Origin: Thermoplasmatales archaeon
GTDB taxonomy: Archaea > Thermoplasmatota > Thermoplasmata > Thermoplasmatales > Thermoplasmataceae
NCBI GenBank assembly: GCA_016806715.1
Contig: CP060531.1
Location: 1,411,966 to 1,475,965, forward strand
DNA length: 64,000 bases
Direction: 5' to 3'
This document shows, piece after piece, positions 34,430-43,157 of the stretch. The notes beneath the pieces were generated by a model that saw only the letters and a program-made list of their open reading frames with translations, did not search any database and was not told the origin of the DNA. Made by a program: the position numbers and the translations under genes. How positions within the stretch are numbered: the first letter of the stretch is position 1; the number at the start of each line of letters is the position of its first letter.

Positions 34430-34948
34430 CTAACTTATCTGCACAGATCCAACATTTGGCGTGAATGTTACGTTAGACAAGCCATTGAAGTGTAGAGATG
34501 AGCTCAGGTTGAAATCAATCACTATGTCAGTCGTTCCGTGTGCTGATACATTGAAGGGGTGCGTAATTACAGCGAAATTGTTTCCTGACATTGTGGCCGT
34601 GATGCTCACCCCGAATAGGATAATAGTGACCTTTGTAATCTCAAGCCTGATCTGGGTATACTTCTGTGCCTTTAGCGACATGCTTGACAGAAGCACTGCA
34701 TTGGCTGCCGTTACATTCAGTATATCTATTGTCTTTGATCCAGTGCTGATGTTGGTCCATCCAGTCGTGTTGCCGTGAATCGCTATTTCGGAAAACGTTA
34801 TGTTTACCGCTGATACACCTGCGATTGACGTATCGGCAACAGACACGTTTGCCGTCCCGTTGCTTTCGTAACCAAGGTAATAGTAGCTGCCAACAAGGGC
34901 CGCGACTATTATGATCACTGCAGCAACAACTGCGTATCTGCTTTTCAT
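34430..34948 (-). CDS. DUF4382 membrane-anchored extracytoplasmic protein
   Basis: The 172-residue protein has an N-terminal hydrophobic anchor or signal (residues 6-26, YAVVAAVIIIVAALVGSYYYL) followed by a threonine/serine/asparagine-rich beta domain. NITFSEIAIHGNTTGWTNI, IDILNVTAANAVLLSS and KYTQIRLEIT match the DUF4382 pattern. Function is unknown; such domains occur in surface proteins. It is divergent from topoisomerase VI, and a perfect 25-bp palindrome lies between them. It is convergent with the PAC2 gene. Confidence 0.85.
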   Translation of the reverse strand: MKSRYAVVAAVIIIVAALVGSYYYLGYESNGTANVSVADTSIAGVSAVNITFSEIAIHGNTTGWTNISTGSKTIDILNVTAANAVLLSSMSLKAQKYTQIRLEITKVTIILFGVSITATMSGNNFAVITHPFNVSAHGTTDIVIDFNLSSSLHFNGLSNVTFTPNVGSVQIS

Positions 34949-34990
34949 ATACTATCGTCCATTGACCCTATGACGCAATAAATTAATTCT

Positions 34991-35015
34991 GGTACAATTT
35001 TTTAAAAATTGTACC
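34991..35015. promoter_or_regulatory. Perfect 25-bp palindrome in the topo VI/DUF4382 promoter region
   Basis: Arms GGTACAATTTTT (34991-35002) and AAAAATTGTACC (35004-35015) are perfectly complementary around a single central T. The AT core TTTTTTAAAAA can act as a TATA element in either direction: about 43 nt to the topo VI B ATG and about 55 nt to the DUF4382 ATG from the centre. This suggests a shared promoter with an overlapping dimeric operator. The binding protein is unknown. Confidence 0.7.
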
Positions 35016-35045
35016 TGAGCAGGAGGAATTTCTGGAAAACAATAT

Positions 35046-36935
35046 ATGCAAGTGAATTATTGGAACGTCATGGTCGCGGGGAAAACAACCACCTCTCATT
35101 ATAAGGAAATATCCATTGCTGAATTCTTCGAAAAGAACAGGCATATCCTTGGATTTGATTCCCCGCAGCGCTCCCTCTTCATGATCGTGAAGGAGGCTCT
35201 CGACAACTCCCTCGATGCCTGCGAGGAGGGTAAGATACTTCCTGAAATTTATGTGGAGGTTTCAAGGAAAACAGGTGACACCTTTTGCATAACAGTTAGA
35301 GATAACGGCCCGGGCATTGAGAGGCTTGAAATACCAAGAGTATTTGGGCAGCTCCTGTACGGATCGAGGTTCCACGCTGTCAGGCAGTCGCGTGGACAGC
35401 AGGGTATCGGCATCACGGCGGCAATACTCTATGGACAGATCACAACCGGAGAATCGGCCAAGATACGCACAAAAATAGCAGAATCGGATACCGGCTTCGA
35501 GATATTCCTGCAAATAAATGTTAAGGAGAACAGGGGTACGGTGGTTTCTGAAAAGCCAGTCATAATGGGGCAAGACCATGGGACGGAAATTTCAATAACC
35601 GCAAAGGGAAAGTACCAGACAGGAAAACAGTCCATAATAGAATACCTTAGAGAAACTGCGGTTGTTAACCCTAACATGAACCTGACATTTATGGATCCGG
35701 ACGGCCAGAAAACCGTATTCCGTAGAAGCACAGAAATGCTTCCTGTGCCAGCAAGGTCAATCAAGCCGCATCCTCTAGGGCTGGAACCGGGGGAGATTAT
35801 CGGCCTGGCTTCTGTATCGGGTGAAAAGAGTCTAAGGGCATTCCTGACGGGGGAGTTCAACAGGGTAAGCGATCATATCGCTGATGAAATTCTCAGGGTA
35901 TCTGGCATTGATGGTGATTTGTCCCCGAGGGAAATGAAGGCAGAGACAGCAATAAAACTCCGGCAGGTCTTCGGGACGGTAAAGCTGATGCCGCCACCTG
36001 TTGACTGCCTTTCCCCTCTGGGAGAGGAGTTTATAAGGCGCGGGCTTAAGACCATATACGAGGAACTGCATCCCGCATTCTATTCAAAGCCAGTGAAGAG
36101 ACCGGTGTCTGTATACAACGGCAACCCGTTCTCGGTTGAAGTCGGGATCGTATATGGCGGAGAAATCCGTGGTGATGACCAGATAAGGATAATCAGGTAT
36201 GCCAATAAGGTCCCTCTTCTCTATCAGGGTGGTGCCTGTGCTATTACCAGGGCGGTGTCGGAAATAGACTGGAGACCATACGGAATGGATCAGAAGCAGG
36301 GGATTGGAGTACCATTCGGTCCAATGATAATACTTGTCCATGTCTTTGGAACAAGGGTGCCGTATACGTCAGAATCGAAGGAGGCAGTTGCGGCAATTCC
36401 TGAAATTATTGAAGAAATTAAGCTAGCTCTCCGGTCCGTGGGACGCGGGTTACGCTCATTCATGAACAGAAATGACAGGAAAGAAAAGGCAAATGAAAAA
36501 TTTAACCTTGTAATGAATATCATTCCAGAGATAGGTAAAAAATGCGCCGCTATACTCGGCCGGAATGAGCCCAATATTGATCGTGTGATTTCGCTAGTCG
36601 CAAACGTTGTTTTCATCAACGAAGCAAGCTCCCGGACCGATGATGGGTTTGATGTTACGGTAAAAATATCCAACTTCACAACAGAAGATCGCACGTTTGA
36701 ACTTTATGCTGAGCCGGTTTTCGGGAAAATAGAAGGAAATGCGAAGTGGGTAATTCCTCCTATACTTTCAGCAAAAAGCTTTGAGTTAAAGTTTAAGTTG
36801 CTAGTAGGCCCGGAAAGATACCCTGGCGTGGACTATTATACCACAGGCATCAATCCTGTTCTTGTCCACGGAGCCGAACCACTGCCAGGTGACTGGTCGC
36901 TGCGTGAAGAGGAGGCGGAAGAAGATGTGCAGTGA
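35046..36935 (+). CDS. top6B: DNA topoisomerase VI subunit B
   Basis: The 629-residue GHKL ATPase subunit has the Bergerat fold motifs [16 protein letters not shown] (N box), [25 protein letters not shown] (G1) and [17 protein letters not shown] (G2). An H2TH and a transducer domain follow, and the C-terminal Ig-like extension is present (about residues 520-620). With subunit A it relaxes and decatenates DNA. ATG 35046 is the first start. A strong AGGAGGA lies at 35021-35027, unusually far (about 18 nt) upstream. The gene overlaps top6A by 11 nt. Confidence 0.95.
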   Translation: MQVNYWNVMVAGKTTTSHYKEISIAEFFEKNRHILGFDSPQRSLFMIVKEALDNSLDACEEGKILPEIYVEVSRKTGDTFCITVRDNGPGIERLEIPRVFGQLLYGSRFHAVRQSRGQQGIGITAAILYGQITTGESAKIRTKIAESDTGFEIFLQINVKENRGTVVSEKPVIMGQDHGTEISITAKGKYQTGKQSIIEYLRETAVVNPNMNLTFMDPDGQKTVFRRSTEMLPVPARSIKPHPLGLEPGEIIGLASVSGEKSLRAFLTGEFNRVSDHIADEILRVSGIDGDLSPREMKAETAIKLRQVFGTVKLMPPPVDCLSPLGEEFIRRGLKTIYEELHPAFYSKPVKRPVSVYNGNPFSVEVGIVYGGEIRGDDQIRIIRYANKVPLLYQGGACAITRAVSEIDWRPYGMDQKQGIGVPFGPMIILVHVFGTRVPYTSESKEAVAAIPEIIEEIKLALRSVGRGLRSFMNRNDRKEKANEKFNLVMNIIPEIGKKCAAILGRNEPNIDRVISLVANVVFINEASSRTDDGFDVTVKISNFTTEDRTFELYAEPVFGKIEGNAKWVIPPILSAKSFELKFKLLVGPERYPGVDYYTTGINPVLVHGAEPLPGDWSLREEEAEEDVQ

Positions 36936-38010
36936 AGTGAAGAAGACCCTGGAGTCCATGGTTGAAGCGATATACAACGCACTGGATGGGGGAGAGGTCC
37001 CGGAAATAAGGATGTCATCAAGGAACAGGGATAACATTGTTCTAGATCAGATATCTTCAGTATGGAAGTATGGTGAGTCTAAGGTATCGCGGAGCCTCAG
37101 GACCATTGATGGTGCCAACTACGTTCTAAAGAACATTTACATGATTGATTTCATTCTCGAGATGCTGAGGGATGGTAAATCTTCCACTCTCAGGGAAATG
37201 TACTATATATCCGAAGGCTGGGGGAAGGGAAAATTCGGTACCCAGGACGAATCAGACCTTATGGCTGAGGATCTAGAGGTAATCACATCACTGATAAGGG
37301 AGGACTTCAGGTTACGCCCAGAAGAAAACGGGGCCAGCATCATTGGTGACATTACCATAGAGGAAAAGAGCAGGAAAGGAGACTTCAAGAAAATAAATTG
37401 CAAGGATGACGTAGGTGAAGCCGGATATACAATACCAAATAACGTGGAGAGCGAAAAACTCAGGCTAAAAGCAACCAATGCAAAATTTGTTCTGGCACTG
37501 GAAACTGGTGGAATGTTTGACAGGCTCGTGGAAAATGGTTTTGATGAAAAATTCGGGTGCGTACTTGTGCATCTCAAGGGCCAACCTGCAAGGAGTACCA
37601 GAAGGGTCTTGAAAAGGATGAATACAGAAATGAACCTGCCCATTTATGTCTTTACCGATGGTGACCCCTGGTCCTTCAGGATTTTCGGGTCTATAGCCTA
37701 CGGGGCAATAAAAACTGCACACATTTCAGAGTATCTCGCAGTGCCCACCGCCGAATTTATTGGAGTTTCTGCTTCAGACATACTCAATTACGACCTTCCC
37801 ACCGACAAACTGACAGACAAGGACATAGCAGCACTCAACGCAGAACTCAAGGACCCAAGATTCCAGACCGATTTCTGGAAGGCCGAGATAGAGACCATGC
37901 TTCAAATAGGCAAGAAGGCTGAACAACAAGCTCTTGCAAAATACGGGTTGAATTATGTCACCGACAAATATTTGCCAGAAAAGCTTGGTGAAGTTGGAGG
38001 GATAAGATGA
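36925..38010 (+). CDS. top6A: DNA topoisomerase VI subunit A (Spo11 homologue)
   Basis: The 361-residue DNA-cleaving subunit has the catalytic tyrosine in [13 protein letters not shown] (Tyr93/94) and Toprim-fold metal-binding acidic residues in [23 protein letters not shown] 36925 sits in the 3' end of top6B after GAGGAGGCGG; an in-frame ATG upstream at 36862 is inside top6B and is rejected. Both subunits are full length, so a functional A2B2 enzyme is expected. Confidence 0.95.
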   Translation: MCSEVKKTLESMVEAIYNALDGGEVPEIRMSSRNRDNIVLDQISSVWKYGESKVSRSLRTIDGANYVLKNIYMIDFILEMLRDGKSSTLREMYYISEGWGKGKFGTQDESDLMAEDLEVITSLIREDFRLRPEENGASIIGDITIEEKSRKGDFKKINCKDDVGEAGYTIPNNVESEKLRLKATNAKFVLALETGGMFDRLVENGFDEKFGCVLVHLKGQPARSTRRVLKRMNTEMNLPIYVFTDGDPWSFRIFGSIAYGAIKTAHISEYLAVPTAEFIGVSASDILNYDLPTDKLTDKDIAALNAELKDPRFQTDFWKAEIETMLQIGKKAEQQALAKYGLNYVTDKYLPEKLGEVGGIR

Positions 38011-38825
38011 GCAGTAAAATGGTAAAGATAGCGATAGCACAGATGTCATCCGGAGAATCCAAGGAAAAAAACGTGAAAAGGAGTTTATCAATGCTTGACA
38101 CAGCTGTGGAAAGGAAATCAGACCTTGTTGTTTTTCCGGAATACCAGATGATCTCCAGGGATTATCTGGAAAGAGAGGCAATACTTGAAAATTCGGAGCA
38201 GGATGAAGGCAGGTACGTGAAGACATTCATGGAATATGCAAAGAAAAATTCCATAAACATACTGTGCAACATGGCAGAGAGTCTTCCCGGTTTAGCCAAG
38301 CCTTACAATGCTTCCATACTGATCAATCGGAGCGGTTATATTGTTGGGAAATACAGGAAGATCCACCTGTTCGATGCACTCGGGAAAGGGGAAAGTTATG
38401 CCTATTCTGCTGGCCTTCAAGCTCCAGCTCCGTACATCCTTCCTGAATTCAGGATAGGTGTACAGATCTGCTTTGATCTGAGATTTCCAGAGACTGCAAG
38501 AATTCTTGCTGTGCAGGGTATTGACATACTGGTATACCAGGCTGGCTGGTTCAGCGGGGAGCACAAGCTTGAACAGTGGAGAACACTCCTCAGGGCAAGG
38601 GCGATCGAAAACGGTGCCTTCGTTATAGGGGCGGCTCAGTGCGGACAGAATTACACGGGACATTCGATGATAGTGTCACCATACGGGGATATCATGGAAG
38701 AGGCAGAAAACCAGGAGACTTTACTCATATCAGATATTGACCTGTCCGAGGTTGACATATACCGGGAAGAAATGCCGGTCATTCGCTCCAGGAGGCTTGA
38801 TTTATACGACATCAAGGGTTTATAG
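38007..38825 (+). CDS. Carbon-nitrogen hydrolase (nitrilase superfamily)
   Basis: The 272-residue enzyme has the nitrilase catalytic triad Glu45 (VVFPEYQM), Lys118 (KYRKIHLFDA) and Cys155 (QICFDLRFPE). The overall pattern resembles omega-amidase or deaminated-glutathione-amidase members. The substrate cannot be fixed from sequence. It is coupled to top6A by an ATGA overlap, which looks like incidental operon membership, and is convergent with otsB. Confidence 0.9.
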   Translation: MSSKMVKIAIAQMSSGESKEKNVKRSLSMLDTAVERKSDLVVFPEYQMISRDYLEREAILENSEQDEGRYVKTFMEYAKKNSINILCNMAESLPGLAKPYNASILINRSGYIVGKYRKIHLFDALGKGESYAYSAGLQAPAPYILPEFRIGVQICFDLRFPETARILAVQGIDILVYQAGWFSGEHKLEQWRTLLRARAIENGAFVIGAAQCGQNYTGHSMIVSPYGDIMEEAENQETLLISDIDLSEVDIYREEMPVIRSRRLDLYDIKGL

Positions 38826-38826
38826 T

Positions 38827-39561
38827 TCATGAGTAAGCAATCAGCTTGAGTACTGCCCTCATTTCAGCAGGATTCCTGAGAACAAGGTCTGCAAGGGTAG
38901 TGCCTTCTCCAACTTTGACCTTCAATGCATCCATGTTCATCTCAAATGCCTCCTCATCGGTTCCCTCATCACCTGCAATCATCGCACCTCTTCCGTCCTG
39001 CCTTATCTTCACGATAGCATTTCCCTTGCTGACTCCGGGGATTCTCAACTCAAAAATATTGAATCCGCTGTAAAGGTACATTCCGGCATTACGGGCTATT
39101 TCATCAACAGCTGATCGAAGCTCACCCCTAAGATCCATGTTCATGAGGCCATAATGAAAAAGCAGCCCGCCATGCTTGTTGAACATCCTCAGGCCAGGGA
39201 ATTTTGACCTTATCGGATCGAGATCATTGAACAGGTCGTCGCAAATCGCACGATACCTATCATATCCTGGTACGAAGGAAGGTTGCCGGCCCTTGAACTT
39301 TGTAACGGACCCGTGCAAGGCAACGAGATTCATATCAAGTGGAAGGAGTTCCATGATGTCCTTAAGTGATCTCCCGGTAACTATGAACGTTTCAAACCTT
39401 GCCGAGAGATCCGTAAGTGTTTTTATTAAGTCCCCGTCCGCAACGGCTTCCCACGGATTCATTACTATATTGACAAGCGTGCCGTCGTAGTCAAGAAATA
39501 TTATGGGGTCGCCTGATACGATCTTTTTGAAAGCGATAAACACATCTTCCGGTGACGCCAA
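38827..39561 (-). CDS. otsB: Trehalose-6-phosphate phosphatase
   Basis: The 244-residue HAD-superfamily enzyme dephosphorylates trehalose 6-phosphate. Motif I is FLDYDGTLVNI with the nucleophile Asp. The TGRSLKDI segment supplies motif II, and AGDEGTDEEAFEMN supplies the acidic motif IV. It lies one base after otsA on the same strand, so the two are translated together to make trehalose, a stress protectant. Confidence 0.93.
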   Translation of the reverse strand: MASPEDVFIAFKKIVSGDPIIFLDYDGTLVNIVMNPWEAVADGDLIKTLTDLSARFETFIVTGRSLKDIMELLPLDMNLVALHGSVTKFKGRQPSFVPGYDRYRAICDDLFNDLDPIRSKFPGLRMFNKHGGLLFHYGLMNMDLRGELRSAVDEIARNAGMYLYSGFNIFELRIPGVSKGNAIVKIRQDGRGAMIAGDEGTDEEAFEMNMDALKVKVGEGTTLADLVLRNPAEMRAVLKLIAYS

Positions 39562-39562
39562 T

Positions 39563-40891
39563 TTACCTCGGGACCCCTTCAGAGATTTTCTTTATTTTCT
39601 TCACCCACCAGTTGATATCATATTCCTGTACATTCTGTTTCAACTTATTTAACCGCGCCATCTTCTCGTCATGCCCCATCCTGAATGCCCTGACTATTGC
39701 CTCAGAAGTGCCTTCAAGATCATTAGGGTTCACAATCAGCGCTTCCTTCAGGTCTGCAGCAGCTCCAGCAAACCTGGAAATGATGAGTACTCCCTTTTTT
39801 GTGGCATTGATAAATTCCTTGCTCACAAGATTCAGTCCATCGAAAAGTGGGGTTATCAGTGCCACATCGGCAGATACATAATACGAGAGCAGAGTTTTCT
39901 GGCTTATTTTTCTATAGATATATATAATAGGATACCAGTTCAGCGATCCATACTCTCCGTTGATCCTTCCTATGGTCATTTCCAGCTCCCTTTTCATCAT
40001 CATGTATTCCTGTACACCTGTTCTGCTGGGAGTAACTATCATCAGGAATACGAATTTCTCGCTGTATTCTGGATGCATCCTCAGGAGCCTTTCTATGGTA
40101 AGCACCTTCTTTGTAAGACCTTTGGTGTAATCAAGCCTGTCAATGGAGAATATGACTTTCCTGCCGGTGAAGGAATGCCCGCCCAGGGGTTTTACATTAT
40201 TAGTTGAATAATAGGAAGTGTCAATCCCGAGAGAAATGGAATGGACCTTGTTTCTTATGTCTTCAGAATTTCCAATGATTGATCTGTAACTGGATATGAA
40301 ATTTTCAGCATAAGTCTCATTGTGGAATGTTATTACGTTTGATCTTGCTATGCTGGCAAGGAGCTCCTCCGATCTGGGCAGTGTGGAGAAGAATTCACTT
40401 GCAACCCAAGGTATATGCCACGTGAAAATTATGCGGTTCTTCACTCCTGCTTCGCGCAGTATTCCAGGAACCAGGCTCAGCTGGTAATCATGGATCCATA
40501 TAGTCATTCCCTCTCTCAGATTCTGCATGATTGCATTGGCAAATTTCCTGTTGACGTCATAATATATGTTGAAACCTGACAGGGTGAATTTTATCCTTTC
40601 CCTGAAATAGTGGAATAATGGCCACAGTGTCCCGTTGGAAAAATCGTCATAAAATCCAATTTTCTCATATTTGGACAACAACACTCGCTCTATGCTGTAA
40701 GCACCAAGATCCTCATGCTGGTATTCCCCATCCAGCCTGCCATCTCCCCAGCATACCCATGTTCCCCCCTCGCTCTGCATTATCCTTCGCATTGCAGTTA
40801 CAACGCCGCCGATGTTCTCCCTGGCAATATGTTTGCCGTTCACCTTTTCATGACTGACGGGGGAGCGGCTTGTAACGACAAGATAGGCCAT
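39563..40891 (-). CDS. otsA: Trehalose-6-phosphate synthase (GT20 family)
   Basis: OtsA joins a nucleotide-activated glucose and glucose 6-phosphate. The product has IWIHDYQLSLVPGILREAGVKNRIIFTWHIPW, the donor site DRLDYTKGLTKKVLTIERLL, and the C-terminal DGLNLVSKEFINATKKGVLIIS. The frame is open further upstream, but TATATTATATAA at about 40905-40918 is a likely TATA box on the - strand, placing transcription near 40886-40891. I therefore choose ATG 40891 (443 residues, MAYLVVTSRSPV); ATG 40897 is almost equivalent. Confidence 0.93.
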   Translation of the reverse strand: MAYLVVTSRSPVSHEKVNGKHIARENIGGVVTAMRRIMQSEGGTWVCWGDGRLDGEYQHEDLGAYSIERVLLSKYEKIGFYDDFSNGTLWPLFHYFRERIKFTLSGFNIYYDVNRKFANAIMQNLREGMTIWIHDYQLSLVPGILREAGVKNRIIFTWHIPWVASEFFSTLPRSEELLASIARSNVITFHNETYAENFISSYRSIIGNSEDIRNKVHSISLGIDTSYYSTNNVKPLGGHSFTGRKVIFSIDRLDYTKGLTKKVLTIERLLRMHPEYSEKFVFLMIVTPSRTGVQEYMMMKRELEMTIGRINGEYGSLNWYPIIYIYRKISQKTLLSYYVSADVALITPLFDGLNLVSKEFINATKKGVLIISRFAGAAADLKEALIVNPNDLEGTSEAIVRAFRMGHDEKMARLNKLKQNVQEYDINWWVKKIKKISEGVPR

Positions 40892-41042
40892 ATTCATATA
40901 TCTGTTTATATTATATAAGAAGTATAGTATACCCATTACCGGGAAACTTAACCCCATGTTCACAAACATTCCCTGAATAAATGCATCTTAATTGGTGGAA
41001 TACTAACAGGATCAGGGACGGATTTACTTTTCAGTGTGAACT

Positions 41043-42173
41043 TCACTGGATCGAAGCGTCCATGTTCCCGTCCGCGCTTCTATACTCGTTTACTGCTCTT
41101 AGGGATAATATAAACGAGGCGGAGATCAGTATCACGGGAAGAGCTGTATTTGGATCAGTGCCAAAACCACCAAGAATACCGAAATCCTGGAAGATAAACC
41201 AGATGAAGAATGAAACCGCCATTGTAAGCCAGGCAGCTATCTTCGTAGAGAATATCCACATTGCAGAGATGACAAGGAATATGGAAACTATTAAGGCGTT
41301 CCAGATCTGTGGGTAGGTAAGCAGGACACCGGAAACTGCTGAGATAGCGCGTTGAAAGATAAGAGGCTGGATATTTGACGCAGATTCTGCAGCCAAGGAT
41401 GAAAGGGCGTTGCCCGACCAGTATGCGTTAGGTGGGAAGGCCTGCTCCAAAGCCGAAAACAGGAATACAGCAGAAAGGAATGCAGACAATATCTTTTTTG
41501 CGTTTTTCTCTGTTATATTCAATAAAAGTGATGCTGCAATGGCAACATATACCAGGGCCGAACCGGGGAACCCTGAAAGGTATGATGCGCCAGCCGAAAC
41601 GATGCCGCCAAGCCCTTCCCCAAGTGCCCACACAGCTGTACCCCATGCAATTGAAACAATTAGGTAAATATTGAGACTGGTTTTCTTCCTGCTTAATAGT
41701 ATCCCTGCTCCGATGGATATCTGGATAACTGCAGATCCAGCGTCGAAAAAGATTGGGTGTGCTCCCCATTGTGAAACAACTCCCAGAAAAAATGGCTGAA
41801 CATATGCAGGGAGGCCGGATACGGCCGGAATGATAACGGATGACAGAAATCCGTATGACATCTCCGGCTGCAACTGCAGCACGCCGTCCAGTATCCAGAG
41901 GGCGCCGATTCCGATCTTGAGCATGTGCCTGAATCCAGGCTCAACTTTGTAAATACCTCTTTCACGATGGGCAATCAGGAGGATAGGGATCAATACTATG
42001 GCCAACCATGCAATAGTGTACGCAAAGAGTCTGAATTCATCGGGGATTGGTGTAGTGTAACTGGAAGTATCAGATATCATAATCGAGACAATTGCTAAAA
42101 TCAAAGCAATGATTACTGCAAGCATAAAGAGGCTTATTTCACTCCTTTGCCTGGATGAGTTGAATAAATTCAC
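41043..42173 (-). CDS. Polytopic membrane protein of unknown function
   Basis: The 376-residue protein has about nine to ten hydrophobic helices, the first at residues 16-36, and a conserved-looking GILGGFGTDPNTALPVILISA near the C-terminus. Other distinctive segments are LWILDGVLQLQPEMSYGFL and VVSQWGAHPIFF. I do not recognise a named family with confidence; it resembles archaeal/actinobacterial uncharacterised integral membrane proteins. A perfect inverted repeat (42206-42225) and a possible TATA (GGTTTATCTC) lie just upstream, so it is probably a regulated single gene. Confidence 0.75.
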   Translation of the reverse strand: MNLFNSSRQRSEISLFMLAVIIALILAIVSIMISDTSSYTTPIPDEFRLFAYTIAWLAIVLIPILLIAHRERGIYKVEPGFRHMLKIGIGALWILDGVLQLQPEMSYGFLSSVIIPAVSGLPAYVQPFFLGVVSQWGAHPIFFDAGSAVIQISIGAGILLSRKKTSLNIYLIVSIAWGTAVWALGEGLGGIVSAGASYLSGFPGSALVYVAIAASLLLNITEKNAKKILSAFLSAVFLFSALEQAFPPNAYWSGNALSSLAAESASNIQPLIFQRAISAVSGVLLTYPQIWNALIVSIFLVISAMWIFSTKIAAWLTMAVSFFIWFIFQDFGILGGFGTDPNTALPVILISASFILSLRAVNEYRSADGNMDASIQ

Positions 42174-42205
42174 TCAAAATAATGTCGCAAATTGAGATAA
42201 ACCAG

Positions 42206-42225
42206 TGACCTGACATTTCAGGTCA
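42206..42225. promoter_or_regulatory. Perfect 8-bp inverted repeat upstream of the membrane protein gene
   Basis: TGACCTGA (42206-42213) and TCAGGTCA (42218-42225) are separated by CATT. It lies 33-52 nt before the membrane protein ATG on the - strand, adjacent to a TATA-like sequence. It looks like a dimeric transcription factor operator. It could also act on the 5S side, but that promoter is over 100 nt away. Confidence 0.6.
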
Positions 42226-42337
42226 AAATATTACAGAAATCATGTAGGAATGAATACGGTTTACTGGATACTGAATCCCTGAAATGGTTTACTGACTGCA
42301 CCGGTAGTCTTTTGGCATATAGAATTCCATTTGAAAA

Positions 42338-42348
42338 TTATTAAATAG
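42338..42348 (+). promoter_or_regulatory. TATA-like promoter of the 5S rRNA gene
   Basis: TTATTAAATAG is centred about 27 nt before the 5S 5' end, so the 5S gene has its own promoter rather than being part of a 16S-23S-5S operon. Confidence 0.65.
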
Positions 42349-42368
42349 TGTGTTGGAATAACTGTTTC

Positions 42369-42487
42369 GTGACGGCCATAACAGTGGGGTCACACCAGGT
42401 CTCATCCCGAACCCGACGGTAAAGCCCACTGCGTATCGCACATGTACTATGTTCCGCGAGGGCATGGGAAATGCGATTCGCTGTCAC
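42369..42487 (+). rRNA. rrf: 5S ribosomal RNA, isolated gene
   Basis: About 119 nt. The terminal stem GTGACGG pairs with CTGTCAC. Conserved 5S elements are present: GGTCTCATCCCGAACCCGACGGTAAAGCC (loops B and C) and GTACTATG...GCGAGGGCATGGGAAATG (loops E and D). A T-rich run (TTTTTGTTT) follows and may terminate transcription. No 16S, 23S or tRNA gene flanks it, in keeping with the dispersed rRNA genes of Thermoplasma-like archaea. Confidence 0.95.
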
Positions 42488-42560
42488 ATTTTTGTTTAAC
42501 GTTCTTGTAACTTATTGCTTCTATGGAAAATGGGAAAGAAAATAATGAATACTCAAGAGA

Positions 42561-43157
42561 TTAGGCGGTCTGATTAAGCTGAATCTGTTCGATCCCCAGG
42601 TCAAGAGCTTCCCTGTTTATGTCGTATATTTTTCCTGAGAACTTGTTATTCAGTGCGGCAAGAACTTCTGCTTTATCAAATGGAAGCACCTTAAGTGCCA
42701 GTGCTGCGCCTATTATCACGGTGTTGACTGCCCTGTAGTTCCCGGCCTTCTTCGCCAGGGATACTGCATTGATCTCCCTGATAGTTACGCTTTTATCCGC
42801 TAAGCCAATCAGTTCAGCATTGCTCGGGTATTCCTTGTCATTCATGCTCAGGGATATCGGCGTAATTTTCTCGGAATTCATGATTACAAAGGTATTCCTT
42901 CCAGCCCTGCTTATGGCGCGCATTGTCTCAATGGGCTCAAAGCCTATTATCAGGTCAGCTTCCCCTTTTCCTATGATGGAGCCATAAACGTCACCCATCC
43001 TGACGTCAACAGACACCGAACCTCCTCTCTGCGCCAGGCCATGTATCTCCGACATCACAACGTGTATGCCCTTTATTGTTGCAGCTTCGGACAAAAGCAA
43101 CCCTGCAGTTACAACACCCTGTCCACCGACTCCGGAAATTATAATGTTAGTCATCAT
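42561..43157 (-). CDS. iorB: Indolepyruvate ferredoxin oxidoreductase beta subunit
   Basis: The 198-residue subunit has the gamma-domain pattern of 2-oxoacid:ferredoxin oxidoreductases (NIIISGVGGQGVVTAGLLLSEAA, EIHGLAQRGGSVSVDVRMGDVYG). With IorA it oxidatively decarboxylates aryl pyruvates to aryl-acetyl-CoA, reducing ferredoxin. Its start overlaps iorA (4 nt). Confidence 0.94.
   Translation of the reverse strand: MMTNIIISGVGGQGVVTAGLLLSEAATIKGIHVVMSEIHGLAQRGGSVSVDVRMGDVYGSIIGKGEADLIIGFEPIETMRAISRAGRNTFVIMNSEKITPISLSMNDKEYPSNAELIGLADKSVTIREINAVSLAKKAGNYRAVNTVIIGAALALKVLPFDKAEVLAALNNKFSGKIYDINREALDLGIEQIQLNQTA

Noticed and set aside
39671-40207. A 178-codon + strand open frame within otsA
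   Set aside because: It is fully antisense to well-conserved OtsA motifs, with a low-complexity, cysteine- and histidine-scattered translation and no start signal.
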